64,000 nt of DNA from Gari tellinella (taxonomy: Eukaryota; Mollusca; Bivalvia; Cardiida; Psammobiidae), in the NCBI GenBank assembly GCA_922989275.2, contig OV277861.1:19120540-19184539 (forward strand), written 5' to 3'. The notes beneath the pieces are model-generated. The model ran no database searches and was not told the DNA's origin. It worked only from the letters and a program-made list of their open reading frames with translations. Each line of letters starts with the position of its first letter. Within the stretch, counting starts at the first letter, position 1. Below are positions 30,001 to 38,399 of the stretch, in pieces. The translations under genes were made by a program, and so were the position numbers.

Positions 30001-33000
30001 GTTGTCGTACTTGTATTGTAATAACCTAAAAGCAGTATCAATGATGGCCGTTTAAAGTAGTTGTGAATGTAGATGGAATATTACTGGTTAGGAACTTACG
30101 GTTGTATATGTAGTATCTGTATGAGTTATCCGTGACGAGCGACAATTTAAGGCACAAAAATCCGTAGTATTGTTGACTAAACAGCGAAAAACTGCTCACT
30201 GTCCTGAAAGTATAGACAACAAGATAAAATTGAAAACAATACTAAATCAGTGAAAATAGGAAAATTGTATTTCCCTATAACTGTTTCAACCCCATGGACC
30301 TGTTTATAATATACTCATTATATTTGAAAACAGTGTAGATCCAGATCAGTGGGCTCCTATAGGAGCCCCCTGATCCGGATCTGCACTGTTTTCTTATTTA
30401 GACCAATATTTATCAAACTGTACAGAATTACAAATAGACTGGATCATTTTGGTATTTAAAAAAAATCCACAAAGGAACTTATTAACCCACAAGAGTAACT
30501 TAGAGTTGAAAGAGTTAATATAGATATCAATTCCATGAAGGGGTATTTTGAGTACTTAAACTACTATGAAAAAAAAACTACCAAACTTTTTTGTGTACTG
30601 TTCTCGATAGAAGGGATGGTTCTAATGAGTAGTCCCCAAATAGGTTTTGTGATTTCGTATAGGTATACTGGAGAAAATATTGAAAAAAAAATCAAGCGAC
30701 GGTCTGATTACCCCAGATTTAAAAGACCACACAAACCTTGTTTGCTGAAACAACTGTGACATGCTATCTATAACCATGTCAACTCTAAATATATCTTGTA
30801 GGTATTAACAATACTTTTGAACTCTTCTAGTATAGACATTTTGAAACATTCTACCATTGCAATATTTGGTATGACAACAAACACCAATGAAAATATCAGA
30901 TATGCCAGATCATGATCAAAGGGCCCTATGGTAGTCCTCCGATCTGGGTCTACACTGTTTGCAAATGTAAGCATTGATCTCAACAGGGGCTGTTGGGGGT
31001 GAAATGGTTGAATGTATTTACACGTTTTGCTCGTTTGCCAAAATGCATTAATTTACATAGGGGTTCTCTCTCACAATATCAAACAGACTGTAACGAAACT
31101 CATTGAATTGTTTCAAGTGCAATATTTTGCTCAAAAGTAAGCATACATGTGTACGAGTAAATTTTGATAGGGTTTTTAACTTGATAACATATAGACTAAA
31201 GTATCACATTTCAAACCAACCATTACTGTTATACAGTCAATCTTCATTGAAAAGAATTCGTTTTAGACAAACTTAACAGTATTCCTTTAGTTTCAAACTC
31301 AATGAGTCGAGCTCGCTCCAGTTGAACATTACCGTATTAATAAGTTGATACAGTGGAGAAGACGTTATTCTTTCCCAATAAACGCGTTTACGCCAAAACT
31401 ATTATTTGCAGTGCAAACAGCTTGGAGCCAGCTCAGACGCCGGGTAATCCGGCGTCTGATCAGGCTCCAAACTGTTTGCCACTCAGATTAAAAAAAAGTC
31501 AGGATTATCAAAAGATTGTCATATTATACGTGTTGGTGCTTGCGTTTGCGTTTAAACGGGAAAGAATAGCGTTTTCTCCACTGTATTTGGATAAGTCACG
31601 TTTTAACTTTGAAATGGGGTTAATTATACTTACGCGAGTTCAAATTAACCAAATTGGACTGTATACTATAACATGGAATTGATGTAAGTCGGTGGATATA
31701 ATTTTACCGATGTTGAAAATTTACACCATGCCCAATGCAAAAACATTGAATTACAATGAATAAAAATGTTCACCTCCTGAGAGTTATGACGATTATATAT
31801 AGTTTTATTTTATCAGAATGGCAAGCAGTTTGAAGCCTGGTCAGAGACCGGGTTGCCCGGATTCTCATACTAGTATGGCCCAAACTGTTTGCAATGGGCA
31901 TAAGGCTCTTGAATATATGTGTCTATAGGGAATTACGTGTCTCCTACTGTAAACAGTATTGATTCAAGTGGGTGGGTATCATTTTCACCGATGTCGAATA
32001 ACTACGCCTAACAGTTTATAGTATATGAATGGAATACCCTGGTGCAATATACATGTACCCTGGCTTGTATTAGGTTACACTATATACAATAGGTGTTGAG
32101 CAGTATACCAAACTTAAAGTTGAGTTACATGTAATACATCTACTACAATGGGTAAGACGTAGTTATTTCACGCTTAACAAATTCAACCCTAGCGACGAGT
32201 ATATTCGTCATTTACAGTGTACCTATTACACTTGTCCTATGAAAGCAGTATAGCTCTTGATCAGAGGGCTCCTTAATTTTGAAATATAGTGTTAAAATCA
32301 TCCCTAAATAGTCAAAAATGGACTAGACTTATTTTGAAATTGGAATTTTCCATTAAAAGTTTCAGGGGTGAATGAGTTAATCGAAACTAAAACAAATGTC
32401 CTACTCTTACCTGAGCACGAGGAAGCTGTCAGTGTCGAGCCAGTCTATGGAGTGACAATGCCATGTGTCAATGGACTTAGTGGACAATTCCCAGCCACTG
32501 ACAGTCTGGTCTGTGAACGTCAGTGACCCCTGTACACTGTCCGTCCATCCAGTGTTGGCGAACGACGATGGCCACGTGCATATGCCATCCACTGGTGGGG
32601 AAAAACATTTCAACGACGTTAATATTGTTTGATTTTTTTGACCTGTCGGAGTTATTTTTAGAACAGAATAGTTCATAATGGTAAATAGATAACAGGGTAA
32701 CATCGGATCTATATAGACGTACACTTTCCAACTTGAGATAACATGATCCTCGTGCAGCACGAGACCCTTGCGCTAACTTTACTGATATTTTATTCTTTCC
32801 CAACAAACGCATTTATATACTTAAACTATTATTTCCATTGCAAACAGGTTGGAGCCAGATCAGACGCCGGGTTACCCGGCGTCTGATCAGGCTCCAACCT
32901 GTTTGCTACTCAGATTAAAAAATATAATTAAAATTTCTTAAAGTAAATTTGCACAGTTTAGTGCATTGCGTTTTCGTTTAAACGGGAAAGAATAAGGTAT

Positions 33001-34822
33001 CCTCTACTGTACATTGCGCACAAAAATTACAGCTATCCGTATCATTAACCGTATGTAGAGAAAACTCATCCCTTTGAAAGTTTTAGAATGTTCCAATCTA
33101 AAAATAACTCCGACAGGTCAAAAGAAAACACTAATACTATCCCCTTAAAGACTTTTCCTCATTCCTTTGAAAGAGTTCCCCCATTGAATTTGAGGTGTCA
33201 ATGTAACTGTCAAAACATGTTCAGCACGTGCAGCCGGTGGGTGTACCAATCTCAGTTTACCTGGTTAGAACCAGATTATACTCACGCTCTAGTGCTTTTC
33301 AATGGTTATTTCTAACCAAACTATCAAATATAAAGGTAGAGTCCCACAAGAGAAGCTTCAATGCTAGCGATACGGCCATAAGATCCATGATTTTTGCAAG
33401 GAAATTGTCTGGCAAGGTGTTATGATCGAAAGGTCATCTAGGGATGTCTTTAAACTCATTCACGTCCATAACATCGTCTGCTTAGTTTAAATATTTAAAT
33501 GTTTTCTTAAAATCATGTTTTTTAGACAAAGCTGTTGAAAAACAGTAGTTCAATTTATTACTAACAAATAGAAAAGACCCCAAATAAACGCCGCATTGAA
33601 TAGACTGGGTCAACTAGGTTTTATGATCGATTGCTTTGCTACGACAACTTATATGGGTATTGATTATAACAGATTTGTATTCCTACGAAGGCAACTTTGT
33701 TTTCGCAGCAAAACATTTCTCACTATATACACTGACTTCGTAGGAATACAAATCTATTACCATACCCATATAGGTTGTCGTAGCAAAAGATTTTGATGAT
33801 AATACATAGTTAGCCCCCTTGGAAAACGCGGGGTACGAGTCTGTATTTGCTATATAGCACTGTCTGAAAATCCACGACGACATTCATTTAGCATCAATAC
33901 ATATGCACAGACATATATGCAGTAAAAACTCGACAACTAGAATTCATCTAAGTCGAACTTACCCGTATAACGTTAGACGGATTTCGGGATTTATACCTTG
34001 CTTTGGTCGAACATGTATTTCAAATGTAAACGTGGTAAAGCCATGCTGTAACTTTGTAAATATTGGCAAGTTCAATTAAAAAGGGTTAAAGTTTTCAGGG
34101 TTGGACTGTTTATGATTCCTTTAACCCTTTCACTCTCAATGACGCATAAACACGCGTCTGCAAACAGTTTGGATATTGATCACACGCCGCGTAACGCGGC
34201 GTCTGATCGGGATCCAAACTGTTTGACGCTTGTATCGATATTTCTTAAGTCATACTTCATTGAAACTTACTTTGAAACGATCTTCCAAACAACAAAATTG
34301 AAGCAGAAGACAACGGAACGGTGAAGGGGTCACATGAAAAAGCGCACGAAAAAGCTGGCAGCGAGAGGGTTAAATGAATGTAACTATTATTATGTAAAAT
34401 CCGCCATCAGAAAAACACGATTCATAGCAAATATGTTTACTCCAAGCTTACTCGTCATCTCAGGTTCGCTATCTGATCATGATCATCACTGCCAAAAATG
34501 TTTCGTAATAACATATTGTAAATATGTAGAAGTGTCAAATATTGCATATTCTTGGTAGTAGCGCGGTTTAGAATCTACAGCTGGTCTGGATCTACCCTGT
34601 TTGCTAAGAGATAAACATTTAATTTTCTCGTGACACGCCCAATACGATTTCTTCAAATCAAATTTACTTATGTTTGATTTTTTTTATAAGTAACGAAAAT
34701 TGAATTCTTACATTAGCCTGCAATTTAAAATTTATACTTGTCCAAGGAAAAAAATACTTACCCCTGACGTCGTAAGTTAATAATACTATAAGGCTATAAT
34801 ACAGCTTGCAGAACAGAAACAT
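1..34822 (-). CDS. Gene A: sushi-array receptor-like paralog, 5' part, at least 25 sushi domains (runs off the left edge)
   Basis: Starts at ATG 34822 with a signal peptide, then the same six-exon N-terminal Cys-rich module and 9-nt microexon as gene B, then 25 consecutive one-exon sushi domains down to 964. The 33 exons visible sum to 5059 nt (about 1686 residues) and end in phase 1, so the gene must continue past base 1. No transmembrane or tail exon is inside the window. A membrane anchor like that of gene B is likely but unseen; a secreted form cannot be excluded. The array is organised in triplets of sushi subtypes and is at least three times longer than in gene B, which points to internal exon-block amplification. 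Function is inferred as extracellular recognition or adhesion. Confidence 0.86.
829..956 (-). mobile_element. F4 MITE, 5'-truncated
   Basis: Carries the F4 core (GAATGCG...GCGCATTC hairpin) and one terminus ending GGGGTAATGTGTTAA; the terminus is 6 bp from the sushi 25 donor. Confidence 0.7.
964..1131 (-). CDS. Gene A exon 33: sushi 25 (last exon in window)
   Basis: 168 nt. VECVSLTAPDNG, FTCDNGTSINGE, CQTDGAWSSPVPVCG. Ends in phase 1 at GTAACT, so at least one more exon lies left of base 1. Confidence 0.92.
1957..2118 (-). CDS. Gene A exon 32: sushi 24 (short GxGW type)
   Basis: 162 nt. DCIAPSIPSNG, YSCDLHHTLVGN, CQQGGAGWNGTDPSCG. The usual G-Y after Cys2 is H-H here. Confidence 0.92.
2182..2387. 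mobile_element. F3 MITE (TA target, CAGT ends), complete
   Basis: Flanked by TA. Termini CAGTAAAACCTCGCTATTAC and its reverse complement, with a central hairpin around AAGCTCCTATAGGAGCTT. Tc1/mariner-type non-autonomous element by ends and target. Confidence 0.8.
2472..2646. mobile_element. Short MITE with TA target (CAGTGAAGC ends)
   Basis: TA-flanked, inverted ends CAGTGAAGCTG and GAGCTTTACTG, 175 bp, interior repeats AACGAA. No second copy seen here. Confidence 0.45.
2680..3035. mobile_element. F5 MITE (CAGCGCTCCCTC ends)
   Basis: TA-flanked, inverted ends CAGCGCTCCCTC and GAGGGAGCGCTG, central 80-bp hairpin of the F1/F2 core type (AAACAGTTTGAATCC ... CGCGTTACGCGG). Partial relatives near 10347-10437 and 37133-37340. 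Confidence 0.75.
3063..3233 (-). CDS. Gene A exon 31: sushi 23
   Basis: 171 nt. VSCPILSSPDSG, YVCAAEYETVGS, CQTNGSWSFAVPSC. An F5 MITE ends 25 bp past the donor. Confidence 0.93.
3533..3700 (-). CDS. Gene A exon 30: sushi 22
   Basis: 168 nt. VTCPNVTEPVSSIY, YKCDQGTSLSGT, CQSNRTWSGTEPQCG. Donor GTATGT. Confidence 0.93.
4203..4364 (-). CDS. Gene A exon 29: sushi 21 (short GxGW type)
   Basis: 162 nt. VCDAVPDLANG, YTCDLGYSIDGV, CGTDGTGWNGTDPICG. Confidence 0.93.
4928..5095 (-). CDS. Gene A exon 28: sushi 20
   Basis: 168 nt. VQCPSLANPSSG, YSCASGYYLVGQ, CNDSGIWNSAEPVCG. Read directly from the minus strand with no internal stop. Confidence 0.92.
5882..6049 (-). CDS. Gene A exon 27: sushi 19
   Basis: 168 nt. 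VTCNSLEAPANG, YSCENGYSMDGD, CQSDGAWSGNIPTCG. Donor GTGAGC. Confidence 0.92.
6106..6250. repeat. Inverted repeat in gene A intron
   Basis: Arms AATATTAGATGGCAGTTTG and CAAACTGACATCTAATAT with further pairing inward. It may be part of a larger element reaching the GAGGTGTAATAAT near 6780. Confidence 0.5.
7087..7248 (-). CDS. Gene A exon 26: sushi 18 (short GxGW type)
   Basis: 162 nt. DCTVPGPPANG, YTCDTGYILNGT, CQSSGQGWTDSSPTCG. Confidence 0.93.
7249..9277. other. Long intron of gene A between sushi 17 and 18
   Basis: 2.0 kb with no sushi-like frame. The only structure I see is the large inverted repeat at 8412-8578 with a GC-rich tip; the rest is unremarkable AT-rich sequence. Confidence 0.5.
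8412..8578. repeat. Long hairpin with GC tip
   Basis: Arms of about 65 bp (AGGAATAAACAACATC ... GATGTTGTTTATTCCT) around a tip CGCCCTTCGGGCG. No copy elsewhere in the window. Confidence 0.65.
9278..9445 (-). CDS. Gene A exon 25: sushi 17
   Basis: 168 nt. VPCQNLSNITSG, YTCADQYYLDGT, CSSGGTWDQSPPNC. Donor GTAAGA. Confidence 0.93.
10137..10304 (-). CDS. Gene A exon 24: sushi 16
   Basis: 168 nt. VQCTSLTEPADG, YTCDLGYTMNGA, CQTDGNWNASEPTCG. Confidence 0.93.
10955..11116 (-). CDS. Gene A exon 23: sushi 15 (short GxGW type)
   Basis: 162 nt. VCEAPSVPSGGS, YTCGSGYTIDGQ, CATDGSGWTITPPNCG. Donor GTTTGT is weak. Confidence 0.9.
11998..12165 (-). CDS. Gene A exon 22: sushi 14
   Basis: 168 nt. VTCPSLTTVNSG, YNCATGYYLSGS, CITNGSWSAAEPQC. 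Donor GTAAGA. Confidence 0.93.
12261..12456. mobile_element. F3 MITE, complete
   Basis: TA target, CAGTGAAACCTCTCTATCAC end and matching inverted end, core hairpin GAAAGCTCCTTTCAGAGCTTTC. Confidence 0.78.
12584..12751 (-). CDS. Gene A exon 21: sushi 13
   Basis: 168 nt. VSCESVPTISDG, YTCSLGGSLLGQ, CNTSGTWTADQPQCG. Confidence 0.93.
12826..13014. mobile_element. F6 palindromic MITE
   Basis: Near-perfect inverted repeat: ACTCGGTACTTCGAACTC at one end, GAGTTCCGACTGTA at the other, centre AACGTGGCTAAGCCACGTT. Related fragments near 31590-31665 and 33927-34110. Confidence 0.65.
13514..13669 (-). CDS. Gene A exon 20: sushi 12 (short GxGW type)
   Basis: 156 nt. ACDTPVAPVNG, FSCDVGFTMSGD, CQTDGSGWDISTPTCG. 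Confidence 0.93.
14032..14745. repeat. Intronic minisatellite, about 34-bp units
   Basis: About 20 diverged units of a TTGACTTACCAAATGAAGGC-type motif plus AT-rich filler. On the minus (transcribed) strand each unit reads CATTTGGTAAGTCAA, a 5' splice-site look-alike. It abuts the sushi 11 donor. Confidence 0.7.
14749..14916 (-). CDS. Gene A exon 19: sushi 11
   Basis: 168 nt. AKCTNRTSPSSG, YFCAAGYSLNGQ, CRSDGNWNYPQPSC. The donor GTAAGT is followed at once by a minisatellite whose units contain donor-like sequence. An F3 terminus lies 15 bp upstream of the acceptor. Confidence 0.93.
14934..15384. mobile_element. F3 MITE interrupted by F4
   Basis: F3 ends CAGTAAAACCTCTCTATAA and AAGATTTTACTG; F4 inserted at a TTAA in the right half of the core. 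Confidence 0.75.
15067..15316. mobile_element. F4 MITE, complete, nested in F3
   Basis: Bounded by TTAA on both sides: TTAACCCATTACCAGATAG ... GGTAAAGGGTTAA. Core hairpin GAATGCGCCATTGGCGCATTC. The TTAA target and CCC termini indicate a piggyBac-type MITE. Confidence 0.8.
16265..16435 (-). CDS. Gene A exon 18: sushi 10 (171-nt type, extra domain)
   Basis: 171 nt. ALCDTLADLEGG, YTCDLGYTLNGA, CGDTGTWDLTSPSC. Shares opening and length with gene B sushi 7. It is the domain that makes one spacing four instead of three in the array. Confidence 0.92.
17478..17549 (+). tRNA. Degenerate tRNA-like sequence (possibly tRNA-Thr, TGT)
   Basis: Perfect 5-bp T-arm ACGGG-TTCGAAT-CCCGT (B box), a GTCGTTAGAGC D-arm remnant and a TTTGTAA anticodon loop. 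The acceptor stem pairs poorly, so it is probably a tRNA-derived pseudogene or SINE-like relic. Confidence 0.45.
17866..17937 (-). tRNA. Degenerate tRNA-like sequence, opposite strand
   Basis: Minus strand shows an A-box-like TTAGCTCAAGTGGTAAGG and a B-box-like GTGGTTCGAGACC at plausible spacing; no clean cloverleaf. Lies inside the same 975-bp element. Confidence 0.35.
18320..18487 (-). CDS. Gene A exon 17: sushi 9
   Basis: 168 nt. AACPTLTSTAGG, FTCNVGYTITGK, CQTTGSWDDSQPSC. Donor GTGAGT, with a composite F3 element ending 15 bp beyond it. Confidence 0.93.
19186..19344 (-). CDS. Gene A exon 16: sushi 8 (short GxGW type)
   Basis: 159 nt. DCSPVPALTNG, YSCNLGFTLSGS, CSNTGSGWSDQDPTCG. Donor GTATGT. 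Confidence 0.93.
19919..20086 (-). CDS. Gene A exon 15: sushi 7
   Basis: 168 nt. VQCSNLTDPSSG, YTCVSGYSMQGQ, CHTDGTWLSPAPTC. Donor GTAAGT. Confidence 0.93.
20146..20358. mobile_element. F1 MITE, complete (TTAA, CCC ends)
   Basis: TTAACCCTTAGCCTGCCA ... GGCGGGCTAAGGGTTAA with an 80-bp core hairpin (CAAACAGCTTGGATCCGG ... GAGTAACTC tip). Confidence 0.8.
20746..20910 (-). CDS. Gene A exon 14: sushi 6
   Basis: 165 nt. ESCGSITVGPEEYYN, FSCVSGYTLTGQ, CQLGTSWTTAHTCG. The opening lacks the usual P-x-x-G, so this is one of the more diverged domains; all four Cys and the Trp remain. Confidence 0.92.
21311..21466 (-). CDS. Gene A exon 13: sushi 5 (short GxGW type)
   Basis: 156 nt. DCDDPPAVSNG, YSCAAGYNMDGS, CSADGSGWSGSAPTCG. 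Confidence 0.93.
22305..22472 (-). CDS. Gene A exon 12: sushi 4
   Basis: 168 nt. AQCQTLTFPGSG, FTCVASYNLVGS, CDTAGTWSDVAPTC. Donor GTGAGT. Confidence 0.93.
23066..23233 (-). CDS. Gene A exon 11: sushi 3
   Basis: 168 nt. DACNVITQSSGLN, FTCDTGYTLNGA, CQADGSWNPAVPTCG. Donor GTCAGT. Confidence 0.92.
23234..24207. other. Intron of gene A with no recognised content
   Basis: No exon, MITE terminus or strong hairpin recognised in these 974 bp. Confidence 0.45.
24208..24369 (-). CDS. Gene A exon 10: sushi 2 (short type, NTW variant)
   Basis: 162 nt. ACIVPSAPTNG, YSCHAGYILSGT, CQSNSNTWSGTQPTCG; closest to gene B sushi 2. An F3 MITE terminus lies 16 bp upstream of the acceptor. Confidence 0.93.
24388..24550. 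mobile_element. F3 MITE at the sushi 2 acceptor
   Basis: TA-flanked, CAGTAAAACATCTATATTAT and AGAGAGGTTTTACTG ends. Confidence 0.75.
24858..25025 (-). CDS. Gene A exon 9: sushi 1
   Basis: 168 nt. ETCPALTPPDSG, YQCSELYSLAGS, CQSDLTWSLEAPTC. Donor GTGAGT. Confidence 0.93.
25567..25575 (-). CDS. Gene A exon 8: 9-nt microexon
   Basis: ATTCCTGTG between ATTTCAG and GTAAGTAT, phase 1-1, encoding D-S-C plus one base. Counterpart of the gene B 9-nt exon; flanked by introns of 541 and 1248 bp. Confidence 0.75.
26824..26941 (-). CDS. Gene A exon 7: N-terminal module, last segment
   Basis: 118 nt, phase 0 to 1. AVSQDGTMASVSPHSCKNG start, VQLTKTG end. The acceptor TTTTTATAG lies 14 bp from an F3 MITE terminus. 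Confidence 0.85.
26958..27160. mobile_element. F3 MITE at the gene A exon 7 acceptor
   Basis: Ends CAGTAAAATATCTCTAAATT and AAGAGGTTTTGCTG; core GAAAGCTCCTTTAGGAGCTTTC. Confidence 0.75.
27549..27667 (-). CDS. Gene A exon 6: N-terminal module, WC segment
   Basis: 119 nt, phase 1 to 0. SPTVWCVDTVPVDGDNY start and STYRFTCI end; donor GTAAGT. Homologous to gene B exon 6. Confidence 0.87.
27961..28206. mobile_element. F2 MITE, young copy, nested in F1
   Basis: TA-flanked, CAGTGGAGAATCTGTTATTC and inverted end, core GGAGCCAGATCAGACGCC hairpin. The surrounding F1 copy spans about 27800-28260. Nearly identical to the copy at 62039. Confidence 0.85.
28639..28821 (-). CDS. Gene A exon 5: N-terminal module, CPY segment
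   Basis: 183 nt, phase 1-1. KIRCPYQFLGKYDYEHTD, ATCSSSTDTLDMCTDNS and FTYDTCSTQ; the Cys pattern matches gene B exon 5. Donor GTGAAT. Confidence 0.87.
29203..29346 (-). CDS. Gene A exon 4: N-terminal module, third segment
   Basis: 144 nt, phase 1-1. EQSNLNNDRVYIHTDD start, LLCSNTSG middle, EYRMMIKTG end; donor GTAACT. Homologous to gene B exon 4. Confidence 0.85.
30100..30203 (-). CDS. Gene A exon 3: N-terminal module, second segment
   Basis: 104 nt, phase 2 to 1. TVSSFSLFSQQYYGF then CLKLSLVTDNSYRYYIYN. Donor GTAAGT. Homologous to gene B exon 3. Confidence 0.85.
30329..30394. repeat. F8 hairpin (AACAGTGTAGATCC type)
   Basis: Perfect-looking hairpin with tip GGGCTCCTATAGGAGCCC. Relatives near 13822-13895, 15797-15862, 18840-18905, 21640-21700 and 30900-30962. 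Confidence 0.6.
31351..31583. mobile_element. F2 MITE
   Basis: TA target, CAGTGGAGAAGACGTTATTC and GCGTTTTCTCCACTG ends, F2 core. Confidence 0.8.
32411..32591 (-). CDS. Gene A exon 2: N-terminal module, first segment
   Basis: 181 nt, phase 1 to 2. VDGICTWPSSFANTGWTDS at the start and DSFLVLR at the end; acceptor TTTTTCCCCACCAG. Homologous to gene B exon 2. Confidence 0.87.
32786..33009. mobile_element. F2 MITE, diverged ends
   Basis: Intact core hairpin at 32847-32907 with F2 flanks (TTCTTTCCCAACAAACGC, AAACGGGAAAGAATAAGG). Confidence 0.7.
33630..33793. repeat. Inverted repeat in gene A intron 1
   Basis: Arms GCTACGACAACTTATATGGG and CCCATATAGGTTGTCGTAGC, about 70 bp paired each side with a short loop region. 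Confidence 0.6.
34121..34373. mobile_element. F1 MITE, complete
   Basis: TTAACCCTTTCACTCTCA ... GCGAGAGGGTTAA, core CCGCGTAACGCGG tip. Lies in gene A intron 1, 390 bp from exon 1. Confidence 0.8.
34762..34822 (-). CDS. Gene A exon 1: signal peptide
   Basis: Encodes MFLFCKLYYSLIVLLTYDVR plus one base (phase 1), donor GTAAGT. Hydrophobic core SLIVLL. Splices in frame to V-D-G-I-C-T-W-P in exon 2. Same layout as gene B exon 1 (67 nt there, 61 nt here). Confidence 0.82.
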
Positions 34823-34900
34823 CTCCTAGTCCAAGCACATAACACAGTTAAATCAAAGTCCATTCATAGTCTTAACTGCATGTACTCTTTTTTGTTTTTC

Positions 34901-34911
34901 ATATATGCTTA
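34901..34911 (-). promoter_or_regulatory. Possible TATA-like element upstream of gene A
   Basis: GCATATATGAAAA on the minus strand, about 80 bp upstream of the gene A ATG. Weak match; AT-rich DNA yields such sites by chance. Confidence 0.18.
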
Positions 34912-36027
34912 AATGCCTTAAAATAACTACAATGGAGTCTCACTATTACTGTCACATTAAACGGATTGCTTCTTTTGGGCGAATAAGTCACGAGCTTGCT
35001 TAACGAAGAACAGAATTAAAGCAGAAAGCCCCGAAAGGAGCCTTTCGCTTTTTTTCATTATGTTTTAAGCTATCACATATATTTAAAGTTATAAATGAAA
35101 ATTATTTTATGTTGTCCTTAAAAGCTTGACCTTACTGTAGTTTTCAATTAACCTGGCACACCCACTTAGCACAAACAAGAATGTGGATAGGTTATAACCC
35201 ATATATGAAACTCAAAGAAACCTCATTACAATTTTTCATTTTTAATATATAGAATAGACGAGGTATGGTGAATGCCTCTGAAACGGTCAGAATTTCTTAT
35301 CTGGGTGGAAACGATCATACGGTATGATACATTTCTCCAGGTTAAAGGTGAAGTAAACGTCAACTGCGCCGTCTTGTTTTAGGACTAAACATGGTATTAT
35401 TTTCACTACAATCGATGAAATCAAGTAAAACAATTGAAACTATCCCCCGTTAAGTTCGTTGTAAGAAGACACGGTAAACCCCCGAATGTGCGTAATATAC
35501 ACCGCTGTAATGAACGAATATGACTCAAGTCACAGGGGGAATTATGGAGATATCGCGGGAACTGTAGGCAATATAGATCTAGATTGATAGTGGCATTAAC
35601 CCTTTTGCGCACAGTGGATTATTTCACGCTTATAAGTTGGATTAGTCAATTTTTATCTAAAGGGTGTCCGGTCTAAAATTTCATTTTATTTTTGTTAATA
35701 ACAAAAAATATAATACAATCAGTTTTGTTTTAAGCGACCATTCTACTAGAGAATCACGTGATACTTAAACATGTGATTGCTTAATGTAGATCAAAAGTAA
35801 TGATTGAAATCTCTCGCAGTACTTTTTTGTTGAATTTTCCTATTAATCTGAAATCGGACCTTATTGTTTATGTATTGTTTTTTTTAACAACAATGACACC
35901 TAAGGAGATCATGCGTATGCACACGTCGACCTATCTAGTTCAACACTGTTTACAAGTTTACCAAGACTACTAGAGTTCGTTTAAACCGAACATACCCATT
36001 ATTTCAAATCTAAAACATAGGTATTAC

Positions 36028-36273
36028 CCATGGAGAAAACGTTATTCTTTCCTTTTTAAACGAACCGAAACGCAAACGCAAAACTCTAAAACGTAGAAAA
36101 GTGCAGCTTTGTGACCATTCTGATAATTCATGTTTATCTTGGTGGCAAACAGTTTAGAGTCTGATCAGACGCCTGGTTACCCGGCGTCTGACCTGGCTCC
36201 AAACTGTTTGTACTGGAAATAATAGTTTTAGCGTAAACGCGTTTTTTGGGAAAGAATAACGTTTTCTCCACTT
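36028..36273. mobile_element. F2 MITE, intergenic
   Basis: TGGAGAAAACGTTATTCTTT and inverted end, core at 36147-36211. Confidence 0.75.
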
Positions 36274-36496
36274 TAGCTATTAACCACGTTTTAACTTTAC
36301 ACTACTTACTCCCAGTACAACGGTTATTTGCAAACAGTTTGGATTCTGATCAGGCGCCGCGTCTCACCAGAATCCCAACTGTTTGACACCCATTTCAATA
36401 TTTGTTAGGTCCAGATTAGATACTTAAAATTTGAAATTGAAAAATATTAGCAGACTTCAATAGTTGAAAATGGATGACGTCATGGCAGTTAACTGG

Positions 36497-36748
36497 TTAA
36501 CCCTTTACCCAATGACCCGTTTATAACATTGAATACAGGTACTCACTTAAAGCAGGTTGAAAGTAAAGCAGAATGTGCCTTAAGGCACATTCTGCTTCAC
36601 TTTCAGCCTGCTTTAAACTACCATCTGTTATGTTATATAAAATATATGCTATGGTAATTGTTCATGAGGGTATAAACTGGAACTATTTTCGTCAGCGGAG
36701 GAATAAATTACATACGCTAAAAGTCGCTTCTATGGGGGCAAGGGTTAA
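36497..36748. mobile_element. F4 MITE, complete, intergenic
   Basis: TTAACCCTTTACCCAATGAC ... GCAAGGGTTAA; core GAATGTGCCTTAAGGCACATTC. Confidence 0.8.
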
Positions 36749-38399
36749 GCGAGTTCGAATGTTCTAGGTTGGACTGTATTTGATATCTACTTTCATGTGT
36801 TGATTTCGACCTCCCTAGTGTAGTAAAGTATCGCCAATTACTACCATCCAACCGTGGACACATTGAAGAAGCCATATAAAGATGAAAGCATTTAGCAGGA
36901 TCGGGGTTATGAAGAAAGCATCACAATGAACTGAATGTATTTTATTACATTTATCTCGTCAATAATACACACCTGGTATAGGCCGATTTTATTGACCTGG
37001 CAGTGCGAATTTTCGATGGGGACCATTGCCTTTCAACTTTGTGGGTGGCAGCACGTTCGTTTTATTATCGGAATGTACCGTTGTAGTCTGTCGTTTTTTC
37101 TCAACGTTACATGTTAGTGGACATTTTTACAGACTGAAGGAATATAATGGCCAGTGACAAACAGCTTGAATCTAGATCAGACGCCGCGTTACGCAGCGTC
37201 TGATCTGGATTCAAGCTGTTTGCAAATGTAAGCCATCTTAATTTACCGTCCCTATAATAACTACCTCCGAACAACACATGTAATTTTTGTCTCCCATTGA
37301 GTGTTGTTGTAGAGAGATAACTTTTACATGTATATACCCTTTTCACGTTGATATTGCCGCATGCATAAATTGTATTTGTCCATGTTGAAAGTATCGGACA
37401 ATAACGATATAATACGGAACTGTACCTTTCAACGCTTAAATCAAATGTAAATTAGTTTATCTTCGCCAAAGGTTAGTAACCCCTGCCCTGCCAGGTGAAA
37501 AATATCGGTCTATACGACCGAGATATTCACACTTGTCACAAAAGCCATGGCTTTATCAAGTATATATAGACACGCAGCGAAGTCACTGCCATGCCGTCAT
37601 CTGTTTAAACAATTGTCGTCTGCTTTTTTGATCAAATTTATTTTTTAGGAATTTTGACTTAAGAAACATGGAAATGAGTTTCAAACAGTTTGGATCCTGA
37701 TCAGATGCAATGATACGAGGGGCTTGATCAGGGTCCAAACTGTTTGCAAATAACAATTGTACTCGGGGTAAGGCAGCAAAGGGGTTCATTTAAGATTAAT
37801 TTGAGCATTCTGCTTTATATCAACATCGACGTTAGCAGTGTTTTACATGAAACACCGGAAACAAGCCCTTTCAGCAGGCGAAACAAATATAAAAGAGCCA
37901 TGTGTCTATAAGGAATTGGTGCCTTTCAATACGTATTTTTATTGAATATTAGCTGAAAGTCTGGTCAGTTTGTTGATCGATTTTTACGTGCTATTGAATT
38001 CGTTGGTTATATATCTGGTAAAGGTTTTTAATATCAAACCCATTTCTTACAGCACAGTTAACATCTTCAACCCTAGCCACGAGTATAATTATATAGATAT
38101 ACCTGTGAAGAGTTTACGCGGCCTATGCAAACAGTATAGACCCCTGATCATAGGGCCCATTAAGTCTTCTTATCAGTTCTACACTGTCAATTTGAAGTAT
38201 ATTGTACAAATCTACCCTAGTAGAAAAATATGGACCAGACTTTATTGGAAACAGGAATTGTCCATTTCAAGTTTCAGGGAAAACAAGTAGTATATTGATT
38301 ACATGAACGACCGTGCTGGTATATTAGTTTACATCGTATGGTGTACACTTTTCAACAAGGTAACTGGATATGCAAAATTCGAATAAAAGTATGCTTTGC